A stretch of 64,000 nucleotides of DNA from Desulfovibrio desulfuricans. GTDB taxonomy: Bacteria; Desulfobacterota; Desulfovibrionia; Desulfovibrionales; Desulfovibrionaceae. Of this stretch, positions 35,965 through 43,724 are shown piece after piece. Position numbers and translations under genes: made by a program. The stretch covers positions 186,001-250,000 of the forward strand of contig NZ_JANFYZ010000004.1 in assembly GCF_024460775.1 (NCBI RefSeq), read 5' to 3'. Within the stretch, counting starts at the first letter, position 1. Each line of letters starts with the position of its first letter. The notes beneath the pieces are model-generated. The model had not been told where the DNA came from and ran no database searches. It saw only the letters and a list, made by a program, of their open reading frames with translations.

Positions 35965-36264
35965 ATGAGTACTAATGACTTTCAAGCGTGGCTTGATGAT
36001 AACGTAGACCCTGACGAGTACGGGCAGGTTGACTCACTTTATCAGGCGGTCTCTGCAACACAAGGATATGATGATGGTTTTTGGGAAATAAGCTTTAAGA
36101 ACGATCAGATGTTTATTCGGAGCAACGGAGGGGATTGGCTCCGATTGGGTAGCGAAAATGCCATTTCTTGCTTTCTTGGCATGATGGACGATCAGTTCGG
36201 GAATGGCATGGGGGTTGAAGCATGGGCTGCAGCAGAGGCTGCGATTGATAATGACAAATCATAA
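35965..36264 (+). CDS. Small acidic protein, unknown
   Basis: 99 residues from ATG 35965, chosen because GGAGG lies six bases upstream. The protein is strongly acidic (NDFQAWLDDNVDPDEYGQVD) with no cysteine pairs or hydrophobic segment, so it is cytoplasmic. I do not recognise it. It is the first gene inside attL and is transcribed opposite to the main body of the element. A shared hairpin separates it from the convergent next gene. Small acidic proteins in such elements are sometimes DNA mimics, but nothing here shows it. Confidence 0.65.
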   Translation: MSTNDFQAWLDDNVDPDEYGQVDSLYQAVSATQGYDDGFWEISFKNDQMFIRSNGGDWLRLGSENAISCFLGMMDDQFGNGMGVEAWAAAEAAIDNDKS

Positions 36265-36282
36265 ATACACCCCCAACGATAA

Positions 36283-36316
36283 AAAATCCCGGCCCATGAA
36301 ACTGAGTCGGGATTTT
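36283..36316. terminator. Bidirectional terminator between convergent genes
   Basis: AAAATCCCG pairs with CGGGATTTT across a 16-base loop between two convergent genes. Confidence 0.6.
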
Positions 36317-36336
36317 CATTTCAGGCCGTTAGGTGG

Positions 36337-36690
36337 CTACTGTGGGTTATTCATGGCAGCCTCCACCGACAGAGGGCGGGCATTCACTGTGAGGGTTCGC
36401 TTCGGCCTGCCCAGTGCGGCGGCTTCGCTGTATGCCCCACTGATAAGGTTCTCAAGCAAGGTTGCTGTATATTCTACATCTCCCGCACTCAAGGCTTCCA
36501 GTGCATTCAAGGCAGTTGCCCCGCGCTGCAAGCAGGATATGCACGTTTCCTTTGTTGCAGGGTTATCCAACGCCCGCGAAAGGTCTTCCGGCTTCGGTTG
36601 AAAATGGGATAAGGCCAATTCTGCTTGCATATATGCTTGAACCAGTCCGGGCAGGGTCGCAGTGGAGAATGTCAGGCTAAATTTTTTCAT
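36337..36690 (-). CDS. Small unknown protein of the tRNA-Arg element
   Basis: 117 residues from ATG 36690, chosen for AAGGGGG upstream. Mainly helical and Ala/Leu-rich (MKKFSLTFSTATLPGLVQAYMQAELAL), with CISC near the middle. No family is recognised. It begins 11 bases after the upstream gene, so the two are one transcription unit. Confidence 0.6.
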   Translation of the reverse strand: MKKFSLTFSTATLPGLVQAYMQAELALSHFQPKPEDLSRALDNPATKETCISCLQRGATALNALEALSAGDVEYTATLLENLISGAYSEAAALGRPKRTLTVNARPLSVEAAMNNPQ

Positions 36691-36701
36691 TGTCGGCCCC
36701 C

Positions 36702-37133
36702 TTATGCAGGACGGCAAACGCCGGTACTTGTTTTGCGAGCATAGCGAACGCAGAACGCGCCTTCGTCGTCTGGCTCTGCCAATTCAAAGCCACGGCGTTT
36801 TAGCGCATCCACGCCCGAGGCTTTGCTCTCCAAATAATGATATTCGATATTGTCCGCATATCTGGGGGCATACCGGGCATTAATAAGGGTACCGTGGGCT
36901 ACAGGGTTTGAGAAGTTCAGGCAGAGATATCTGTGTATATCTTTTTTGTTGAAGCCGAAGCTTTCTTCTGTGGCCGTGGTCAGATTCCAAGTTGTGCCGT
37001 CTAGCAACGTGCCAGACAGGCCTGCCAGCTTTGCGCGGTAGTACACATCCAGCAGCTCGAGAGTTTTTTGCCGCACAGCCTTGGTCAGAGTTTGTCCGTT
37101 GCACTTTGGCAGGACGGCAGATAGCATACTCAT
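36702..37133 (-). CDS. Unknown protein of the tRNA-Arg element
   Basis: 143 residues, ATG 37133 with AGGAGG eight bases upstream. It is a mixed alpha/beta cytoplasmic protein with a C-terminal ELAEPDDEGAFCVRYARK strand-rich part. No recognised domain. Second gene of a three-gene leftward unit that begins with the excisionase-like gene. Confidence 0.6.
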   Translation of the reverse strand: MSMLSAVLPKCNGQTLTKAVRQKTLELLDVYYRAKLAGLSGTLLDGTTWNLTTATEESFGFNKKDIHRYLCLNFSNPVAHGTLINARYAPRYADNIEYHYLESKASGVDALKRRGFELAEPDDEGAFCVRYARKTSTGVCRPA

Positions 37134-37203
37134 AGCTTTGACCTCCTATCGGTCATGGTTAGGCTCGGTTGGGAATCACTACTTCCCTGCCGGGCTATTT
37201 TGT

Positions 37204-37395
37204 TTACTCGCCGCGCATGTAGTCATCGAGGGCGGCTTTTGTGGTTCGCCATTCTCTGCCGACTTTTCGGGCCTGCACTTCCCCATTTTGAAAAAGCCTC
37301 AGCATGACATTGCGCCCAACGCGCAAGTATTCTTGTGCTTCCTCCAATGTAAGGGGGCGGGTGCTCTTTTCTTCGTCCGTCAATGGAGCGATCAT
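37204..37395 (-). CDS. Excisionase/MerR-like helix-turn-helix protein
   Basis: 63 residues, typical of excisionase-family DNA-binding proteins. The core LTLEEAQEYLRVGRNVMLRLFQNGEVQARKVGREWRTT has the helix-turn-helix and the KVGREWRT wing characteristic of the MerR-like excisionase domain. It probably acts as a recombination directionality factor or as a regulator of the flanking genes. Three AAGTT repeats spaced exactly 10 bases apart lie upstream at 37454-37478. Confidence 0.78.
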   Translation of the reverse strand: MIAPLTDEEKSTRPLTLEEAQEYLRVGRNVMLRLFQNGEVQARKVGREWRTTKAALDDYMRGE

Positions 37396-37700
37396 TTTCC
37401 CTCCTTGTTTGTTGTGCTTTACTTTGGGGGATAAATTTGTTTATGTCAATTTAAAGTTGAAATAAGTTTCGTAAAGTTTACATATCACTCTTATGAGACA
37501 TGGCCCAAAAACAAATATTCAATGATTATCTGCGTTTCACAAAACGACCCTGAGCACATAAAATTATTGTGCTACGAATATGGTGCAGCGTGTTATACAT
37601 TTTTCCGTGAAACGATTTACCCGGCAGAGATAAAGCCTGAGTCCTTGTTTCTTCTGGTGCGGGCTGATAGCAATGAATAACAACAGAGGGGGGGGTAAAT
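37396..37700. other. AT-rich divergent region with phased repeats
   Basis: 305 bases without a gene, much more AT-rich than the neighbours. It carries three AAGTT repeats in 10-base phase and several weak -10-like sequences. It separates the leftward excisionase operon from the rightward 79-codon gene. Confidence 0.5.
37454..37478. promoter_or_regulatory. Three helically phased AAGTT repeats
   Basis: AAGTT begins at 37454, 37464 and 37474, exactly one helical turn apart. This fits cooperative binding of a small regulator such as the excisionase-like protein just downstream. Confidence 0.45.
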
Positions 37701-37940
37701 ATGGAATGGTTATCGCCGTTGTTCATTTTATGCGTTGGCATGGCAATCGTATCAAATTTGAATACCATTTCTAGCCAACTATCTCGCATTGAAGATTTAC
37801 TCCGTGAGAATAACGACCAAAATGAAAAAAATTGGTTGGAGTTAGGTTCAATTTCTAGTGATATTTACGGGTTGAGAAAGAAAATTCCCAATCGAATTGA
37901 AATTGACCCCGTAACCGGCTCAGAAACAATTCGTGAATAA
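37701..37940 (+). CDS. Small membrane-anchored protein, unknown
   Basis: 79 residues. A hydrophobic N-terminus (MEWLSPLFILCVGMAIV) is followed by a polar helical stretch (SSQLSRIEDLLRENNDQNEKNW) likely to form a short coiled coil. The ATG is preceded by a GAGGGGGGGG run. It is on the opposite strand to most of the element. No family recognised. Confidence 0.55.
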   Translation: MEWLSPLFILCVGMAIVSNLNTISSQLSRIEDLLRENNDQNEKNWLELGSISSDIYGLRKKIPNRIEIDPVTGSETIRE

Positions 37941-37953
37941 GGCGAACCCAAAT

Positions 37954-37994
37954 GGCCCGGAATAATCCTTTCCATGTGGGGATTACGCCGGGCC
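37954..37994. repeat. Hairpin after the 79-codon gene
   Basis: GGCCCGG pairs with CCGGGCC, and inside it TAATCC pairs with GGATTA. It lies 13 bases after the stop codon and may be a weak terminator. Confidence 0.6.
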
Positions 37995-38057
37995 GTGTTG
38001 TTTGTGGGGGCTTGGGGTGCCGGGGTAGCCTTCCCCTTTTGCCGTGCCTATCGAACC

Positions 38058-38145
38058 GAAGGTGAAGCGAACAAAGGTTGAACAACAGAAGAACAACGGA
38101 TGAACCAAGAGCGAAGCTCGGATGAAGCTCGGATGAAGCGCGGAG
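38058..38145. repeat. Eight-unit 11-bp periodic array (iteron-like)
   Basis: GAA(C/G) recurs at 38058, 38069, 38080, 38091, 38102, 38113, 38124 and 38135, a period of exactly 11 bases over eight units. The last three are nearly identical (GAAGCTCGGAT twice, then GAAGCGCGGAG). Eleven is not a multiple of three, so this is not a protein repeat. The array fits binding sites for an initiator protein. Confidence 0.8.
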
Positions 38146-38269
38146 AAGTTAGCTTTTTACCGATGCCGCGCAGTACGCGCACGCGCACGCGCGCGAGGTT
38201 TAGGCTACGCACAGAAAGCGACACCCTAAACGACACCTAAAAAGAGCCGTTACACAGGGTGCTAGCCGC

Positions 38270-39076
38270 TCAAGCGGTCAGGCTTTCCAGTGAGGCTTGA
38301 TACACGCCGTCAGGGATATTCACCGTCATTTCCTGCCCGGTCTTAGGGCAAACCACCGTTTGTCCTGTGTGCCGGGTGTCGAGGCAATCCCAGCAGGCTT
38401 GCCCGCTGTCAAAGTCCATTGCCGCCGAACCGCCTTCATAGCGTTCACGCTGATACCTCAGCCCATGCCGCCGTATGTAGTCCCACACGTCTGAGCGTTG
38501 CCAGTGCAGGAGAGGAGTAACCCGCACCCCGCCACCAGCCGGAGCAATGCTTTCACCCTGCCACGGCTCCCCTTGGTTCATATCGCTCGTAAACGCGCAT
38601 TTCAGAATGTCACTTGATCTTTGACCCGTAACGAACATATTCCACGCGCCTTTTAGCCCTTGAGGGGCCAATGGTGCCGATAAGATTTCATGCCTTGCGC
38701 AAGTGAATGGGCCAGAATCGCCCCGCTTATCTTTTGAGTGCAAGAATGCGCTTGTTGAAAGAAGCTGCCCATTGAAGGCATAAGCACCGAGCAAGAGGAA
38801 ATTGTCACCGTTCTGGCAAAGCTGAAAACAGGTGGGCGGCATGAAAAAGGCGCACAAGTTTTGCTCTGTCAGCTCCTGCAAAGCCCATTTCCAACGCCAA
38901 GACGAGCTGCCGTAGATATGCCCAAGAAAGATCACGGCAGGGGAAGGGTGAACTTGCCGCAACAGGTGAAGGGCAACAATGCTGTCTTTGCCCCCGCTCC
39001 AGAACATTGCCGGGTTGTCATGCCCTGCTAGGGCTTTTTCAATCGTTGCCAGGGCATCACGTTCAAGCTGATTCAT
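38270..39076 (-). CDS. PAPS-reductase-like ATP pyrophosphatase
   Basis: 268 residues. The PP-loop SGGKDS is at 27-32, after MFW, as in the phosphoadenosine phosphosulfate reductase (CysH/DndC-like) family. The region VTPLLHWQRSDVWDYIRRHGLRY is the family's typical C-terminal segment. A putative zinc site follows, CWDCLDTR and CPKTG. Phage and plasmid members of this family are common and their substrates are mostly unknown; true CysH is unlikely because its cysteine tail is missing. It overlaps the ERCC4 gene by four bases (ATGA), so the two are coupled. Confidence 0.82.
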   Translation of the reverse strand: MNQLERDALATIEKALAGHDNPAMFWSGGKDSIVALHLLRQVHPSPAVIFLGHIYGSSSWRWKWALQELTEQNLCAFFMPPTCFQLCQNGDNFLLLGAYAFNGQLLSTSAFLHSKDKRGDSGPFTCARHEILSAPLAPQGLKGAWNMFVTGQRSSDILKCAFTSDMNQGEPWQGESIAPAGGGVRVTPLLHWQRSDVWDYIRRHGLRYQRERYEGGSAAMDFDSGQACWDCLDTRHTGQTVVCPKTGQEMTVNIPDGVYQASLESLTA

Positions 39077-39564
39077 GCGGCTTCACCTCCCTCAGTGCCG
39101 TCACCATGCGCCCGAACCAACGCGGCAAGCCGGGTTTGCTGTTCCTTCAAAAACTTCTCTAGCAGGCTGTGAACCATGTATTCGCCGCCTTCACGGCTCC
39201 CGCACCAGTGAACATGCAGGCCGTAGCGAACAGACCACGCAGCCAGAGTTTGCAGCAGGCTTTGCGGTGTCATGGCGCTGCGGTAGTTGTGGCGGCGCAC
39301 ATCGTCCATTGAGGACTCAATCACCAGCCCGAAGTATTCCAGCCCCCGGCCCCTCTCGCACTCACGCTTGAACCGTTCCCGTCCTGCCGTGAGTGTTCCG
39401 CACAGGTCGGAAAGGCTCTTTCGCTCAAGGGCAATGCGGTCAGTCAGGCCGTGCAAACTGTAGTCACCAGTTTGCAGCGTACCCACCTCCACGGTAACGC
39501 CCGCATATTTGGGGGCATTGAAGGCATAGGGGGCTTGTTCTCGGCTGTCCTGAACTATGCGCAT
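39073..39564 (-). CDS. ERCC4-domain nuclease
   Basis: 163 residues consisting of the ERCC4/XPF nuclease domain only. The catalytic signature is intact: VQDSREQ (Asp6), TGDYSLHG (Gly33-Asp34), ALERKSLSDL (Glu47-Arg48-Lys49). The C-terminal part is helical and charged. XPF-type nucleases cut branched or flap DNA. In phages similar single-domain proteins process replication or recombination intermediates. It precedes and overlaps the PAPS-reductase-like gene. Confidence 0.85.
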   Translation of the reverse strand: MRIVQDSREQAPYAFNAPKYAGVTVEVGTLQTGDYSLHGLTDRIALERKSLSDLCGTLTAGRERFKRECERGRGLEYFGLVIESSMDDVRRHNYRSAMTPQSLLQTLAAWSVRYGLHVHWCGSREGGEYMVHSLLEKFLKEQQTRLAALVRAHGDGTEGGEAA

Positions 39565-39624
39565 GTAGTCACCCCCAAGAAAATCCGATTTTGATAAGAA
39601 TGAGCGTTCATTTTTTGCCCTCCC

Positions 39625-40062
39625 TTACACGACTTCGGGCCGGGTGCTTTTTGACGATCCTGCGGCCTGAAATGGCTTACTGTGCCGAGTGGAAATTGAA
39701 CCCAGCACATTCTTGCCCGCTGCGGTTTGCCTGAAATTGGCAGCCCGGCGTTTCTCTCTCGTTCCTGCCGTGACATTCGGGCTTTTGCCCATGCGAAACG
39801 GGAAGGCGGGACAAGGGCCAGCGGCGGCGGTGTCGCCTTGGCAGTCGTCAACCTGCCCTTGGTTCCCGGCTTGGCATTCTTCAACGCAGTATGCGCGGAT
39901 AGTTTTCAAGGGGCGGTGCTTCCCTGCGGGCAAGGCCACGCCCAAGCGGTAGGCGTAAAAGGGACAAGCGGAGTGCTGGCATTCAGTCACGTTTGCGGAA
40001 ACGCCGCCCTGACATTGCAGGCAGAACTTGCGAATAGCTTCAAGTGCGGTAAGTTTTTTCAT
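39625..40062 (-). CDS. Cysteine-rich duplicated zinc-finger-like protein
   Basis: 145 residues from ATG 40062, chosen for AAGGA upstream. Two similar Cys-rich units occur in tandem: CLQCQGGVSANVTECQHSAC followed by PFYAYRLG, and CVEECQAGNQGQVDDCQGD followed by CPAFPFRMG, both ending in (F)xxRxG. The pattern suggests two metal-binding modules. The C-terminus is basic and probably disordered. The family is often seen in phages, but I cannot name a function. It lies between the primase and the ERCC4 gene. Confidence 0.65.
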   Translation of the reverse strand: MKKLTALEAIRKFCLQCQGGVSANVTECQHSACPFYAYRLGVALPAGKHRPLKTIRAYCVEECQAGNQGQVDDCQGDTAAAGPCPAFPFRMGKSPNVTAGTREKRRAANFRQTAAGKNVLGSISTRHSKPFQAAGSSKSTRPEVV

Positions 40063-40073
40063 GGCTATATCCT

Positions 40074-41174
40074 TTATGTGGCAAGCGCGTAGGTGGTTGA
40101 GTTGCGAGAAGCGAAGGCCAGCACACCGGGTATCCACTCCATGACGCTGGGGATGTCGGGATTAATGGGCCATGTCAGCGCGGCCCGGTGCATGTCGCCC
40201 AGGTCTTTAGCTCCCACGGCAGGGGTAAGGATTGCTTGCGGATAAGCTGCACTCCATCTCTGCCAGGCGACTTGCCCGCCTTCGTCATTGTCGGGGCAAG
40301 CCAGCAGCAAGGGGGCAGCCTGGATAAAAGCGTGGGTGTCTGAATCCAGCCCCTTCATGTTGCCCATGAGGGCTACAGCGGCCAGTTTTCCGAATGATTC
40401 TTGCCAGACTAGAACGGCATCAAGAGCGGATTCAACCAGAAGCAACGGAAGCCCGGCACGTCCAGCAATAAACGGCACGTTGCCGCTTCCCTGCGTCTGC
40501 CAATATTTGGGGCGGCTTTCGGGGCGATCATCAGCACAGCGCACGGTTAGGGCTACGGTTCCGGCCTTCCGGCGTGTGGCAATGACAAGGGCACAGGGCA
40601 AGAGCAGCTTGTCACGCATGCCGCCGCCTGCCAGCTCAACAACGGGCAAGCCCCACGATTCGCGCAGGATATAGCGATCAGCAGGGTTCCAGCCTATGCC
40701 GCAATCAAGCGCGGTGTACGGGGTCAGGAAGCGCCCGCAGATGGCAAGCAATGCTTCGGGGATAGTTTCAAGCCCACGCTGGCACTCAGCGAGAAACGCG
40801 GAGGCGCTGCCCATCCATTCCTTGCAGGGCATAACGGCTGGCTCAGGCTTGGGCGGTACATAGGCCATCTGTGTCGGGAGCGCCGGACGGGGCCGGACAT
40901 GTGTGCGCCGTGTAGATAGCAAGCTTGTGGTGTGTTTCTGCTCAAGGCCCAAAGCTGCGCAGGCTTCGGGGTAGCTCATGCCCATAAACTCGCGCATGAA
41001 CTGGATGCCGTCACCCTGAGAGCCGCACCCACGGCAAAGGTAAGCTCCACCGCGCGGCCTGTCGGGCCAAACAATAAAGCGATCTTCACCGCCGCACTGA
41101 GGGCATGGCCCGGCGAATTCGTGCGGCCCCTTGGGCTTCATGGCAGAAGTAAGAAAAGTCAGAATACTATTCAT
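40074..41174 (-). CDS. P4-type DNA primase (zinc finger plus Toprim)
   Basis: 366 residues from ATG 41174. The N-terminal zinc ribbon CPQCGGEDRF and CRGCGSQGD (Cys24, Cys27, Cys47, Cys50) is the phage P4 alpha/gp4 type. The Toprim core shows LLLVESALDAVLVW and LACPDNDEGG. No helicase domain is attached; the RepA-like ATPase upstream supplies it. The start overlaps the last eight bases of the ATPase gene. Alternatives at GTG 41192 and ATG 41189 cannot be excluded. Together with the ATPase and iterons this suggests autonomous replication after excision. Confidence 0.85.
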   Translation of the reverse strand: MNSILTFLTSAMKPKGPHEFAGPCPQCGGEDRFIVWPDRPRGGAYLCRGCGSQGDGIQFMREFMGMSYPEACAALGLEQKHTTSLLSTRRTHVRPRPALPTQMAYVPPKPEPAVMPCKEWMGSASAFLAECQRGLETIPEALLAICGRFLTPYTALDCGIGWNPADRYILRESWGLPVVELAGGGMRDKLLLPCALVIATRRKAGTVALTVRCADDRPESRPKYWQTQGSGNVPFIAGRAGLPLLLVESALDAVLVWQESFGKLAAVALMGNMKGLDSDTHAFIQAAPLLLACPDNDEGGQVAWQRWSAAYPQAILTPAVGAKDLGDMHRAALTWPINPDIPSVMEWIPGVLAFASRNSTTYALAT

Positions 41175-42390
41175 GGGACAGCCCCCCATCACCTAAGCCG
41201 GACAGATGGACAGGGTCTAAAGACCCCTGTCCGTGTCCGTCCGTCTGTTTGGTGCTTTGGGCAGCAAGACATGTCCGGCCAATGTCCGGCAATTGTCCGT
41301 GTCCGGCTAATTCCTTTGTGCTGTAATAATCGTTAGTTACAAAAATTAGCCCACGACTGACCAATTCTTTCCTGCCACGGTCAAAGGCTCGGCACTTCGT
41401 GTCCGGCTTGTCCGCCGTATGTCCGGCATAAAAAATCGGTCGCCAATCTTCCAAATGGACAGAGTCAGCCCCCGCCGCTTCAAGGGCAGCACAAAGGCTA
41501 TCCAGGGTGTAACGCTGATTGTCCGCCAAGGGCTTTTCGTCCTGCACGGCTTCCCCATCGGGCAACGCCACGCAGCTTGTGATCCTGTCGCCGTCTTCAT
41601 CTGGCCCAAGGTCAACCACGGCCAAGCGGAATGGGTGCTTTTCGCCTTCACCGCCGCCATCTTTTACTTTGACTGCTTTCCATTCGCGGCTTTGGCCGTT
41701 TCTGGTGGCCTCAATACAACAATCCCAACTTGGTAACTGTGTGGACGAACCTCGCGCCCCACGGGTTAGGTCTTTGCCCGCATGGTGAACTAGCAGAACA
41801 AAACAATCCTTGCGGGCGGCAAGCTGTTTGCAACCTTCGATAAGCAAGGTCATGTCGTCAGTGCGGTTTTCATCAAGTCCCACGCTGGCGCAAGCCTGTG
41901 TATCCACAATGCAAAGACAAACATCGGGAAGGCTGGCCGCGATAGCTTCAAGGTCTTCCGGCTTGTAAAACGTGGTGGGGGCGGTTCCTATACTTAGGTT
42001 CGGGGGCAATTCTTCGCCGTGATAGGCGATATACGCGGCAAGGCGGTTGCGCGTGCCTTCTTGGCCCTCAAGGCTAAAAATGGTCACTGGCGCGGCCTTG
42101 GTCTTATGGCCGTACCAAACAGCCCCACGGGCCACATGTACGGCAAGATCAAAGCTCAGGAATGATTTACCCGCCGTGCTTGCCCCGTATATCTGGCCAA
42201 TACCCCGCGCAGGGATTAACCCTTTGACACGCCAGCGCAGCGGGGGGCATTCCAGAACAATGCCCACGCTTACCAGAGGATAAGGGGTAACGGCAGATTC
42301 CGGCGGGGTCTGCGGTTCTTCCTTTACCGGGGTTGCAGCTAGAAAGTCCGCTTGAGCCTTGGCAATTGCTGATTGATCAAGCGTTGTCAT
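41167..42390 (-). CDS. RepA-like AAA ATPase/helicase
   Basis: 407 residues from ATG 42390, with GGAGG upstream. The P-loop is GASTAGKS (69-76) in a RepA/AAA_25 context, then FSLEGQEGTRNRLAAY, the Walker B CLCIVDTQ and the sensor LLVHHAGKDLTRGARGSS. RepA-type hexameric helicases of RSF1010 and phage satellites have this pattern. The C-terminal part has a winged-helix-like EDWRPIFYAGHT...AFDRGRKELVSRG. It overlaps the zinc-ribbon gene before it and the primase after it. Confidence 0.85.
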   Translation of the reverse strand: MTTLDQSAIAKAQADFLAATPVKEEPQTPPESAVTPYPLVSVGIVLECPPLRWRVKGLIPARGIGQIYGASTAGKSFLSFDLAVHVARGAVWYGHKTKAAPVTIFSLEGQEGTRNRLAAYIAYHGEELPPNLSIGTAPTTFYKPEDLEAIAASLPDVCLCIVDTQACASVGLDENRTDDMTLLIEGCKQLAARKDCFVLLVHHAGKDLTRGARGSSTQLPSWDCCIEATRNGQSREWKAVKVKDGGGEGEKHPFRLAVVDLGPDEDGDRITSCVALPDGEAVQDEKPLADNQRYTLDSLCAALEAAGADSVHLEDWRPIFYAGHTADKPDTKCRAFDRGRKELVSRGLIFVTNDYYSTKELAGHGQLPDIGRTCLAAQSTKQTDGHGQGSLDPVHLSGLGDGGLSHE

Positions 42391-42685
42391 GCGAAACCTC
42401 CCACGGTTGACCAGGGAAGAAATCACATGCGTAATCACCTTTTTTTACCTTATGTCCGCAAAACTGGCATATTCTGCGCACCCTGGCCTGCGGGGTAATT
42501 ACTTCTCGGCAGTAGAAACAACCATCTATGCAACGGTTGTTTGAAGGTGTGGCGATGGAATATTCTTGACGAACAGGCCGAGCATGGGGCAGGCTAACAT
42601 TGCTTGGTGCTGCTCCCACGCTGCACAATTTTTCAGGCTCTGGACGCTGCAACGCCCAGGGCCTTTCTTGTTCAACGGCTGCCAT
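42377..42685 (-). CDS. Zinc-ribbon protein, unknown
   Basis: 102 residues from ATG 42685, just after the stop of the upstream gene, with GGGGGAGGG upstream. Residues 1-55 are polar and without a recognised fold. The C-terminal CFYCREVITPQARVRR followed by CQFCGHKVKKGDYAC is a good two-knuckle zinc ribbon. It overlaps the ATPase start by 14 bases, so it belongs to the replication operon. Function unknown. Confidence 0.65.
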   Translation of the reverse strand: MAAVEQERPWALQRPEPEKLCSVGAAPSNVSLPHARPVRQEYSIATPSNNRCIDGCFYCREVITPQARVRRICQFCGHKVKKGDYACDFFPGQPWEVSHDNA

Positions 42686-42686
42686 G

Positions 42687-42956
42687 CTAAGCAGCCCTCC
42701 CCCGCAAGTTTGGGCGTGTCTGACTGTGAATCCACAGGACAGCATCTTTACGATCACAAACTCTGCGCTTTCCCGAAATAAAGCTGCTAGGGCCATGTCC
42801 TTCACTGATTTTGTTGTGAAGACTGCCAACGTGTTTGTATCCAGCCTGACGGGCGACCCATTCAAGCGGCACAATCTCAGCCGGGGCAGCTTCATACATG
42901 CGCTGAAAGACTTCGGGCAATTCCTTGATTTCGATTGGCAGGGCATTAATGTCCAT
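42687..42956 (-). CDS. Small DNA-binding-like protein
   Basis: 89 residues from ATG 42956, with GGGAAGG upstream. The middle WVARQAGYKHVGSLHNKISEG is compatible with a helix-turn-helix, and the rest is basic (SGKRRVCDRKDAV). No family was identified. First gene in the short unit leading into the zinc-ribbon protein, ATPase and primase. Confidence 0.55.
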   Translation of the reverse strand: MDINALPIEIKELPEVFQRMYEAAPAEIVPLEWVARQAGYKHVGSLHNKISEGHGPSSFISGKRRVCDRKDAVLWIHSQTRPNLRGRAA

Positions 42957-43134
42957 AACCTTCCCCTTTGCTGTGTTGAGGTTGAAGTGTATGAACATAA
43001 ATTACAGTCAGCCCGCCCCCATGTGACCCACCAAAAAAAATACAAAGATGATAATTTTGCTAGAATTGTACTTCTAAATAAAAAAGCCGGGTTCCCCCGG
43101 CCTGAATAAGTAGCAGCACTGAATACTCTACATG

Positions 43135-43614
43135 TTATTTTTTCTTTTGGTTCACATGGTAAGCATAGTCACGAGCACGGTTATTTCTGTCGGCTTTTGC
43201 GTCAGCAAAAGGGATTCCCCTTGCAAGCCCGGAAGCTAACCACTGGGGAATTTTATCCCAATCCTTATTTTGATGCTCGCAGAGTAAGCGCATAATCGTT
43301 CCTAGCGCCACACCTTCGCTACGCAAGCGGTCTGCAAAACCCTTTGGAGTTTCACCGTCTTTAGGTTCCATACTATTTTGGCTGGTCGCCTGTTCGCCCA
43401 ATGCGTAACGCATGGCGTCTGTGTAAGATTCCCATTCCTCTGGTGAACAATTGTGCTTTTTATAAACCATCTCCATGATTTCAAGCTCTGTCCCGCTTGG
43501 AGATTCAACGAATTCAGAATCCGTGCTTGCATCAACCGTGATCACCCTAGGGGGTATGCGTTTTTCTTCTGTAATTTCATCAAATGTAACGATTGCTGGC
43601 TGCTTGATAGGCAT
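43135..43614 (-). CDS. Unknown protein of the tRNA-Arg element
   Basis: 159 residues, ATG 43614 after AAGGGGG. The N-terminal half is acidic (ITVDASTDSEFVESPSGTELE), the C-terminal half basic and helical (ADAKADRNNRARDYAY). No catalytic motif. The acidic/basic two-part layout suggests a regulator or an adaptor, but I cannot identify it. It is the first gene after the integrase. Confidence 0.55.
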   Translation of the reverse strand: MPIKQPAIVTFDEITEEKRIPPRVITVDASTDSEFVESPSGTELEIMEMVYKKHNCSPEEWESYTDAMRYALGEQATSQNSMEPKDGETPKGFADRLRSEGVALGTIMRLLCEHQNKDWDKIPQWLASGLARGIPFADAKADRNNRARDYAYHVNQKKK

Positions 43615-43724
43615 AAAACCCCCTTGAAGGGTATCCCTTGAATATTCCCCCGGCAGCGGTCAAGGTTCCGCTTTTCGGCTCGGTTAATTACTCCGAACCT
43701 AGCCGGGGAAAATATTTGCTTTTC

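Larger units (their letters stand above)
37941..38269. other. Iteron-like candidate origin region
   Basis: 329 bases without an accepted gene. It contains a hairpin (37954), an eight-unit 11-bp array (38058), an alternating CG tract (38174-38195), an inverted repeat GTTTAGG/CCTAAAC (38198-38204 and 38225-38231) and a tandem GACACC(C)TAAA. This density is typical of replication origins of small elements. Confidence 0.6.

Noticed and set aside
37526-37789. 87-codon minus-strand frame
   Set aside because: It overlaps the better supported plus-strand gene at 37701, which has a strong binding site.
38058-38145. CRISPR array
   Set aside because: The repeat period is only 11 bases with no spacers, and no cas genes are in the window.
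38048-38236. 62-codon minus-strand frame over the iteron-like array
   Set aside because: Its residues simply follow the 11-base repeats in a changing frame, and no binding site is present.
42377-43045. 222-codon frame as one protein
   Set aside because: Its first half is the shadow of the 89-residue gene at 42687-42956; only the last 102 codons, with their own start and zinc ribbon, are coding.
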